A stretch of 64,000 nucleotides of DNA. Source: Actinoplanes sp. KI2 (GTDB taxonomy: Bacteria > Actinomycetota > Actinomycetes > Mycobacteriales > Micromonosporaceae). The notes beneath the pieces are model-generated. The model saw only the letters and a list, made by a program, of their open reading frames with translations. It was not told where the DNA came from and did no database searches. The stretch is from contig NZ_JAOSZE010000013.1 of the NCBI RefSeq assembly GCF_025630775.1, positions 62,001 through 126,000 on the forward strand, given 5' to 3'. The position numbers and the translations under genes were made by a program. This document shows, one piece after another, positions 58,983 through 64,000 of the stretch (position 1 is its first letter; every line of letters begins with the position of its first letter).

Positions 58983-59941
58983 TGGCGATCACGCTCGACG
59001 CGCTGATGCACGCCGACACCGGCCGGATCCGGGACGCCGCAGCCGGCTGGGAGAAGATCGCCGACGAGCTCGACGCGACCGTGGAGCAGATGGCGCGCGG
59101 CACCGGCGACCTGCCCAACCACTGGGAGGGCGACGCGGCCGAGGCCGCCGAGCAGCGCAACCGCACCTTCCAGATCGAGATCGGCAACGTCCCGCACGGC
59201 TTCCACGTCGTCGCGCAACAGCTGCGCGGCCTGGCCGAGAAGTTCGAGCACTGCCGCACCCTGGTGTACGCCGTGGTCGACGACGCCAGGGCCGACGGCA
59301 TGCGGGTCGACCTGCGGACCGGGCAGATCAGCACGACCGGCCCGGTCACCAACGACTCGGTCACGGCCGTGCGGGGCATCATGGACGAGTTTTCCCGGCG
59401 GCTCACCCAGATCCTGGCCCAGGCCAACGACGCCGACCGGCAGGCGGCCGATCTGATCGACCAGATGGACAACGACCCGACCCCGCTGAACGCCGAGCTG
59501 GCCGAGTCCGGGTCCAACGACTTCCTGCTGCAGGACTATCAGTTCCTGCAGAGCGACGACTACTCGCCGGACTTCAAGGCGCAGGCCTGGAACGACATGA
59601 ACCAGCTCAACCGCGACCGGCTGATCACCGAGCACCCCGAGCTGATCGGGCCGACCGTCGGCCTGCCCACCGTCGACCGGGACCGGGCCAACCGGCTGCT
59701 GCTGGCCCGGGCCAAGACCGACGCGCTGGCCCGCCAGGAGCGGCTGGACGTCATGCAGGACGGCGCCGCCAGCCGGGCCACCATGAACACCGACCGCCGG
59801 CTGGCCGACATCGCCGCGGTGCAGCAGAAGCTGGCCAGCACGCCGGGCGCCCGCCTGCTCGGCTACCCGCCCGCGGTGATCGGCACGGCCGACCCGAGGT
59901 GGGACGACTGGCAGCCACCGGCCCGGCGGGTCCCGGGCTGA
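58982..59941 (+). CDS. WXG-domain protein, truncated relative to DUF1023 hydrolases
   Basis: A 319-residue protein. Residues ~1-110 form a WXG100-like four-helix unit (WEGDAAEA as the WxG turn), ~111-180 a helical linker, and ~195-300 a part beginning LNRDRLITEHPELIGPTVGLPTVDRDRANRL, which I know from actinobacterial proteins as the segment just before a DUF1023 alpha/beta hydrolase. Here the protein stops at PPARRVPG, without the GHSxG catalytic domain. It may be a real short form or a truncated gene. Its ATG overlaps the stop of the small partner by one base. Confidence 0.75.
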   Translation: MAITLDALMHADTGRIRDAAAGWEKIADELDATVEQMARGTGDLPNHWEGDAAEAAEQRNRTFQIEIGNVPHGFHVVAQQLRGLAEKFEHCRTLVYAVVDDARADGMRVDLRTGQISTTGPVTNDSVTAVRGIMDEFSRRLTQILAQANDADRQAADLIDQMDNDPTPLNAELAESGSNDFLLQDYQFLQSDDYSPDFKAQAWNDMNQLNRDRLITEHPELIGPTVGLPTVDRDRANRLLLARAKTDALARQERLDVMQDGAASRATMNTDRRLADIAAVQQKLASTPGARLLGYPPAVIGTADPRWDDWQPPARRVPG

Positions 59942-60031
59942 CCGGGTGCTCCTTTCGAGGCAGGCGCATGGCCGTCCGGCTCGCCGGATAGCATCGTCAA
60001 CGGCCCGCTGTGTCGTCGAAGGAGAACAACC

Positions 60032-62041
60032 GTGTCCGGAACCCGTACCCCCGCTGCCGACCCTCTGGTCGTCCCGGCCGGGACTACGGCCGCCGACGCG
60101 GTGGCCAAGGCCGGGCTGCCCACCAGCGGGCCCAAGGCGGTCGTCGTCGTCCGCGACGCGGCCGGCCGGCTGCGTGACCTCGACTGGGAGCCCGAGCTCG
60201 ACACCGACGTGACCCCGGTCGCGATCGACGAGCCGGACGGGCTGAACGTGCTGCGCCACTCGACCGCGCACGTGCTCGCCCAGGCCGTGCAGGACACCTT
60301 CCCCGAGGCCAAGCTCGGCATCGGCCCGCCGATCGAGAACGGCTTCTACTACGACTTCGACGTGCCGAAGCCGTTCCAGCCGGAGGACCTGTCGAAGCTC
60401 GAGAAGCGGATGCAGGAGATCGTCAAGGCCGGGCAGAGCTTCCGCCGCCGCGAGTACAAGTCGCTCGACGAGGCGAAGGTCGAGCTCTCGTCCGAGCCGT
60501 ACAAGCTGGAGCTGGTCGACCTCAAGGGCTTGGATGACGCTGCGGACGCCTCCGATGTGTCTGTCGAGGTCGGCCACGGCGAGCTGACCCACTACGACAA
60601 CCTCGACAAGGACGGCAAGCGGGTCTGGGGCGACCTGTGCCGCGGGCCGCACCTGCCGAGCACCCGGCTGATCCCGGCGTTCAAGCTGATGCGCTCGGCC
60701 GCCGCGTACTGGCGGGGCAGCGAGAAGAACCCGCAGCTCCAGCGCATCTACGGGACGGCCTGGCCGTCGCGGGACGAGCTCAAGGCGTACCTCAACCGCC
60801 TTGCCGAAGCGGAACGCCGCGACCACCGCAAGCTGGGCACCGAGCTGGATCTCTTCTCGTTCCCCGATGAGATCGGGTCGGGTCTGGTCGTCTTCCACCC
60901 GAAGGGTGGGGTGATCAAGCGCGAGATGGAGGACTACGTCCGCGCGCGCCACATCGAGGAGGGCTTCCAGTACGTCGGGTCGCCGCACATCACCAAGGAG
61001 GGGCTGTTCCACACCTCCGGGCACCTGCCGTACTACAAGGACACGATGTTCCCCCCGATGGAGCTGGAGGGGGCGAACTACTACCTCAAGGCCATGAACT
61101 GCCCGATGCACAACTTGATCTTCAAGGCGCGCGGGCGGTCCTACCGTGAGCTGCCGCTGCGCTTCTTCGAGTTCGGCTCGGTCTACCGCTACGAGAAGTC
61201 CGGCGTGGTGCACGGTCTCACCCGGGTGCGCGGCCTGACCCAGGACGACTCGCACTCGTACGTGACCGCCGAGCAGGCGCCCGACGAGATCAAGCACCTG
61301 CTCAAGTTCGTCCGGTCGCTGCTCGACGACTTCGGCCTCGATGACTACTACCTGGAGCTGTCGACCCGGGACCCGAAGAGCGACAAATTCATCGGTACGG
61401 ACGAGCAGTGGGCGGCCGCGACCAAGGTGCTCGAGGACGTGGCCACCGAGTCCGGCCTGGAACTCGTGCTCGACCCGGGCGGCGCCGCCTTCTACGGCCC
61501 GAAGATCAGCGTGCAGGCCAAGGACGCGATCGGCCGCACCTGGCAGATGTCGACCATCCAGTACGACTTCAACCAGCCGGCCCGCTTCGGCCTCGAATAC
61601 CAGGCCGCCGACGGCACCCGGCAGGAGCCGGTGATGATCCACTCGGCGAAGTTCGGCTCGATCGAGCGGTTCTTCGGCGTGCTGGTCGAGCACTACGCCG
61701 GCGCGTTCCCGGCCTGGCTCGCGCCGGTGCAGGTGGTCGGCATCCCGATCCGCGACGACCACGCCGACTACCTGTCGGAGTTCGTCGCGAAACTTCGGGC
61801 GCAGGGCATCCGCGCCGAGGTCGACTACTCCGACGACCGCATGCAGAAGAAGATCCGCACCGCCCAGCAGCAGAAGATCCCGTTCATGGCCATCGCCGGC
61901 GACGACGACGTGGCCGCCGGCACGGTGTCCTTCCGCTACCGGGACGGCTCGCAGCGCAACGGCGTCGCCGTCGACGAGGCGGTCGCGCACGTGGTCGAGA
62001 TCGTCCGCTCCCGGGTGAACACCGGCCCGTCCGCCGCCTAG
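60032..62041 (+). CDS. thrS: Threonyl-tRNA synthetase
   Basis: A 669-residue class II synthetase that charges tRNA-Thr. Parts in order: a short TGS-like N-terminal domain (~10-65), the editing domain with HSTAH (residues ~75-80) and HYDN, then the catalytic core with FHPKGG, the zinc-binding Cys in [28 protein letters not shown] and, near the end, the anticodon-binding domain ([12 protein letters not shown] on). GTG start preceded by AAGGAGAA. No T-box is present in the 90-base leader. It ends in a hairpin that contains its own stop codon. Confidence 0.97.
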   Translation: MSGTRTPAADPLVVPAGTTAADAVAKAGLPTSGPKAVVVVRDAAGRLRDLDWEPELDTDVTPVAIDEPDGLNVLRHSTAHVLAQAVQDTFPEAKLGIGPPIENGFYYDFDVPKPFQPEDLSKLEKRMQEIVKAGQSFRRREYKSLDEAKVELSSEPYKLELVDLKGLDDAADASDVSVEVGHGELTHYDNLDKDGKRVWGDLCRGPHLPSTRLIPAFKLMRSAAAYWRGSEKNPQLQRIYGTAWPSRDELKAYLNRLAEAERRDHRKLGTELDLFSFPDEIGSGLVVFHPKGGVIKREMEDYVRARHIEEGFQYVGSPHITKEGLFHTSGHLPYYKDTMFPPMELEGANYYLKAMNCPMHNLIFKARGRSYRELPLRFFEFGSVYRYEKSGVVHGLTRVRGLTQDDSHSYVTAEQAPDEIKHLLKFVRSLLDDFGLDDYYLELSTRDPKSDKFIGTDEQWAAATKVLEDVATESGLELVLDPGGAAFYGPKISVQAKDAIGRTWQMSTIQYDFNQPARFGLEYQAADGTRQEPVMIHSAKFGSIERFFGVLVEHYAGAFPAWLAPVQVVGIPIRDDHADYLSEFVAKLRAQGIRAEVDYSDDRMQKKIRTAQQQKIPFMAIAGDDDVAAGTVSFRYRDGSQRNGVAVDEAVAHVVEIVRSRVNTGPSAA

Positions 62042-62084
62042 GGTCTGTCCTGCCGCTCCCTCGTGATCGGCAGGACAGACCCTA
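62039..62084. terminator. Perfect 17-bp bidirectional terminator holding both stop codons
   Basis: Arms 62039-62055 and 62068-62084 are perfectly complementary, with a 12-base loop. The left arm begins with the TAG of thrS, and the right arm ends with the TAG (minus strand) of the haemoglobin gene, so a single hairpin marks the end of both. Confidence 0.92.
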
Positions 62085-62516
62085 GGCCTGCCGGCCGTCC
62101 CACGACCAGCGTGGGACGGCCATCCCGGCCGGCACGTCCGCGGCCGAGTGGTGGTACCGCGCCATGGTCGTGGTGGTCGCCCAGGCGAAGTAGTCGTGCA
62201 GCACCTGCCGCAGCGGCTCGCCGGTCAGCCCGGCGTCGTCCAGCGCCGCGTCGAAGCAGGCGATGGCCCGGCGGTCCATCTCCTCGTGCGGGCCGTTGCC
62301 GCTGTGCATCCGGACGACCTCGCTCTCGTCGAGCCCACCCGGCGGGCCGCCGAGGGCCTCACCCCAGTACGCGGCCAGGCGCTCGGTGTGGTCCGGGCGG
62401 TAGCCGTGCTCGAAGGCGTGGCTGACCACCTCGTCGGCGAGCACCCGCTCGTGCCAGGCCGCGGCCAGTCGTACCAGTCCATCGTGGCCGCCCGCGGCCT
62501 CATACACGCTGGTCAT
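62082..62516 (-). CDS. Truncated haemoglobin, group II-like
   Basis: A 144-residue protein of the truncated-globin (2-on-2) family: SVYEAAGGHDGLVRLAAAWHERVLAD as helices A-B/C, HTERLAAYWGEALGG carrying the proximal-His region, and a later YFAWATT that corresponds to the conserved aromatic segment of helix G. It binds haem and O2/NO, in cytoplasm. The ATG at 62516 lies 7 bases behind TATGTT (minus strand 62524-62529), so it is probably leaderless. The gene order thrS, then globin in convergent orientation, shows no functional link. Confidence 0.85.
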   Translation of the reverse strand: MTSVYEAAGGHDGLVRLAAAWHERVLADEVVSHAFEHGYRPDHTERLAAYWGEALGGPPGGLDESEVVRMHSGNGPHEEMDRRAIACFDAALDDAGLTGEPLRQVLHDYFAWATTTTMARYHHSAADVPAGMAVPRWSWDGRQA

Positions 62517-62523
62517 GTCGCCG

Positions 62524-62529
62524 AACATA
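62524..62529 (-). promoter_or_regulatory. -10 element TATGTT of the haemoglobin gene
   Basis: TATGTT on the minus strand ends 7 bases before the ATG at 62516 and overlaps the last codons region upstream; no ribosome binding site is seen. This argues against the alternative ATG at 62528. Confidence 0.5.
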
Positions 62530-62532
62530 CGC

Positions 62533-62958
62533 TTACCCGCGGGCTTCGGGCTCCGGCGCAAGACAGAGCGGCAGGACCATCGCCGCGGTGGCCGCCAGGT
62601 CCCGGTCGAGCACCTCGTCGCGGGGAACGAACACCATGGCTCGCCCCTCGCCGAGCACGACGTCCTCCTGCCGCGCCTCGGTGGTGCCGCGAAAGACGTG
62701 GATCGTGACGGTGTGCGGGAAACCCTCCTCGACGGGCCGCGGGCCGGACCAGGCCGGGTGCAGCTCACCGGCGGTCAGGCCGGTTTCCTCCAGCAGTTCC
62801 CGGCGAGCGGCCTGCTCCGGCGTCTCGCCGGGCTCGACGCGGCCCCCTGGCAGACCCCACTGATTGGGCGAGGTCGGCGCGTGCTCGTCGCGGTGCTGCA
62901 GCAGCACCGCGCCGGACCGTTGGACGAGCAGGACGAGCGCGACTTCGTAGCTGGCCAC
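62533..62958 (-). CDS. NUDIX hydrolase
   Basis: A 141-residue NUDIX protein with a full Nudix box: [23 protein letters not shown] (fits GX5EX7REUXEEXGU; residues ~37-60). It hydrolyses a nucleoside diphosphate linked to another group; the substrate (mutagenic nucleotides, sugar nucleotides) is open. The GTG at 62958 begins the first beta strand ([12 protein letters not shown]) and has CATGAT 6 bases before it. The upstream ATG 63042 would add a poor Pro/Arg-rich extension that overlaps the decayed region. Confidence 0.85.
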   Translation of the reverse strand: MASYEVALVLLVQRSGAVLLQHRDEHAPTSPNQWGLPGGRVEPGETPEQAARRELLEETGLTAGELHPAWSGPRPVEEGFPHTVTIHVFRGTTEARQEDVVLGEGRAMVFVPRDEVLDRDLAATAAMVLPLCLAPEPEARG

Positions 62959-63009
62959 CGCAAGATCATGCCACGTGGACGGGGTAGCTGTTCTGGAAGG
63001 CGAGCCGGT

Positions 63010-63304
63010 CGTCGGCCCGGGAAGTCGAGCCCGGCCGGCCAATCCACGAGCTGATGGGCGACGTCGTGCGCGGCCCGCAGGTGGGCGGCGAGCCGCGGCG
63101 GCGCCTGGTGGGCGCGCAGCAGATCGGATGCCGCGGCCGGGATCAGGCGCAACGGCGGTCGGTCAGCGCGCGGTCGACGATCACGAAGCGAGGCTGCTGC
63201 AAGTCGGTGCCGGCGCTGAGGTCGCGCCACCGTTGCATCTCGGCGCGCCGGGCGTCCGGCACCGCCGCGTAGGCGCTCAGCGCGTCGTCGCCGAGCGGCA
63301 GCAT
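63010..63304 (-). pseudogene. Decayed coding fragment, frameshifted
   Basis: Two natural-looking pieces lie in different minus-strand frames: 63143-63304 (LPLGDDALSAYAAVPDARRA, then [17 protein letters not shown]) and about 63010-63160 ([20 protein letters not shown], then [15 protein letters not shown]). They join near 63160 after a one-base shift. The second piece resembles the N terminus of actinobacterial HD-domain phosphohydrolases, but the catalytic part is absent. It is either one broken gene or two fragments. Confidence 0.4.
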
Positions 63305-63398
63305 CTCGGGCGGTTCCGAGGTCCCAACAGCACGGACATCGCGGGTGGCGCGGACAGCGGCCGCCCGGCGCGACCGTCCTCGCGCCGAGCGGCCGGGC

Positions 63399-63518
63399 TC
63401 ACGGGCGCGCGGGGCCGGACTCACGGGCGCGGGGCCGGACTCACGGGCGCGGGGCCGGACTCACGGGCGCGAGGCCGGACTCACGGGCGCGAGGCCGGGC
63501 TCACGGGCGCGAGGCCGG
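63399..63518. repeat. 20-base tandem repeat
   Basis: Six consecutive units of TCACGGGCGCGGGGCCGGAC or close variants: the first is 22 bases (63399-63420), then 20-base units start at 63421, 63441, 63461, 63481 and 63501. The period is not a multiple of 3, so it is not a coding repeat. It lies between the decayed fragment and the thioesterase gene, just after (minus strand) the thioesterase stop. Confidence 0.9.
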
Positions 63519-63551
63519 TTCTGCCGGTCACGCGGGAGCGAGGCGTGGCCC

Positions 63552-63995
63552 CTAGCTCGATGGGCGCAGGAGCCGCGTCGCGAGGCGGCGGCCCTCGTCC
63601 GACCACGGGGACGGGCGCATCGTGGCGGGGTCGAGGTTGATGATGACGCGACGGCCCTCGGCGTACACAATCTGGTTGTCGGTCGAGGTGACCCGGAAGC
63701 GATAGTCGGCGCTGGTGGTGCCGAGCTTTTCGGCCCAGAAGTGCACGGCAATCTCGCCGGTGCCGCGGACCGGCACGTGGAACGTGATCGAGTACTCGCG
63801 GACGACGTTGAACGCGTCCGGCGAGGTGGGCCGGCCGTCGGCGAACGAGACGCCGCGCTCGGCCCACCAGCTGATCATCGCGCGTTCGACGAAGACGGCG
63901 TAGCGCGCGTTGTGCAGCACGCCCAGCGCGTCCAGGTCGTCGAAGTGGACCGGGACCCGGGTCGTGTGTCCATACTCGACGGCTACGGCGGTCAT
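63552..63995 (-). CDS. 4-hydroxybenzoyl-CoA thioesterase-type hotdog protein
   Basis: A 147-residue hotdog-fold acyl-CoA thioesterase (4HBT/YbgC-like). The active-site region is HFDDLDALGVLHNARY, with the Asp and the Asn-Ala-Arg-Tyr helix start expected for this class; SITFHVPV and YRFRVTSTDNQIVYAEGRR are the other core strands. It should hydrolyse an acyl-CoA of unknown chain. The ATG at 63995 gives a complete domain, but only 5 bases of upstream sequence are in the window, so promoter and operon context are unknown. Confidence 0.87.
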   Translation of the reverse strand: MTAVAVEYGHTTRVPVHFDDLDALGVLHNARYAVFVERAMISWWAERGVSFADGRPTSPDAFNVVREYSITFHVPVRGTGEIAVHFWAEKLGTTSADYRFRVTSTDNQIVYAEGRRVIINLDPATMRPSPWSDEGRRLATRLLRPSS

Positions 63996-64000
63996 GTCGG

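Noticed and set aside
59942..60031. T-box leader or other riboswitch before thrS
   Set aside because: Only 90 bases separate the genes, with no T-box sequence, no tRNA-binding helices and no terminator hairpin; a plain AAGGAGAA site is present.
1..64000. Prophage, integrative element or biosynthetic gene cluster
   Set aside because: No integrase, relaxase, transposase, phage structural gene, attachment-site repeat, polyketide, peptide or terpene synthase gene was found.

Overview
The window is high-GC DNA with dense gene packing, frequent GTG starts, 4-base stop/start overlaps and many start codons lying 6-7 bases after a TAnnnT element (leaderless-type promoters). Together with F420-linked enzymes, a WXG100-type pair, a mycothiol-era Xi-class transferase and secreted polysaccharide-degrading enzymes, this points to a soil actinobacterium, most likely of the Micromonosporaceae (Actinoplanes-like). 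The family is an inference; no rRNA or other marker is present. I found no tRNA, rRNA, CRISPR array, integrase or insertion sequence. The segment reads as ordinary chromosome with patches of accessory genes, decayed fragments and short tandem repeats.

Layout. 1-7.8 kb: the end of a discoidin-domain protein, a DUF3800 protein, small VOC and EEP-fold enzymes, a guanidine exporter (gdx) behind a convincing guanidine-III riboswitch, a DUF305-like lipoprotein, and a secreted DUF1996/discoidin protein divergent from a LacI regulator, with two identical operators between them. 7.9-12.4 kb: a membrane protein/GntR pair with twin operators, a small secreted protein, a ChaA-type antiporter and a quinone-reducing transferase. 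12.4-19.5 kb: a four-gene, translationally coupled operon SWIM-DUF5691 fusion / MoxR ATPase / DUF5682 / VWA, the most system-like locus here. 19.6-22.5 kb: a methyltransferase, a Ddn-like protein, a DUF5925 AAA ATPase, then a relic zone with a frameshifted XRE gene and a decayed copy of the ATPase gene's 3' end. 22.5-25.4 kb: a TetR-controlled operon (F420 oxidoreductase, TetR, DUF6220, multicopper oxidase) with two strong palindromic operators.

25.6-33.9 kb: DUF1540 Cys-rich protein, secreted subtilase, an anchored protein, a molybdenum oxidoreductase / flavin reductase / zinc-ribbon operon, a short HelD-like helicase, an 18-base tandem repeat, and a GDSL esterase whose stop codon sits inside a 21-base tandem repeat. 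33.9-43 kb: membrane and methyltransferase genes, an acetyltransferase, a GH30 glycosidase, and a three-gene operon of exported beta-propeller proteins. 43-50.4 kb: a divergent stand-alone EF-Tu with a long leader, a Ser/Thr kinase, a hybrid histidine kinase, a phosphoesterase and a sirtuin. 50.6-64 kb: an AA10 LPMO, a stray perfect CebR-type operator, PRPP synthetase, two ABC ATPases without permeases, CorA, an RHH/MazF toxin-antitoxin pair, a CocE-type hydrolase, a WXG100-type pair with a truncated DUF1023-like partner, thrS, a truncated haemoglobin, NUDIX, a decayed gene fragment, a 20-base tandem repeat and a thioesterase.

How it fits together: the secreted set (discoidin/DUF1996, subtilase, GDSL, GH30, LPMO) and sugar-type operators suggest saprophytic polymer use, while the signalling genes (STPK, hybrid kinase, LacI, GntR, TetR) and redox enzymes form small self-regulated units.
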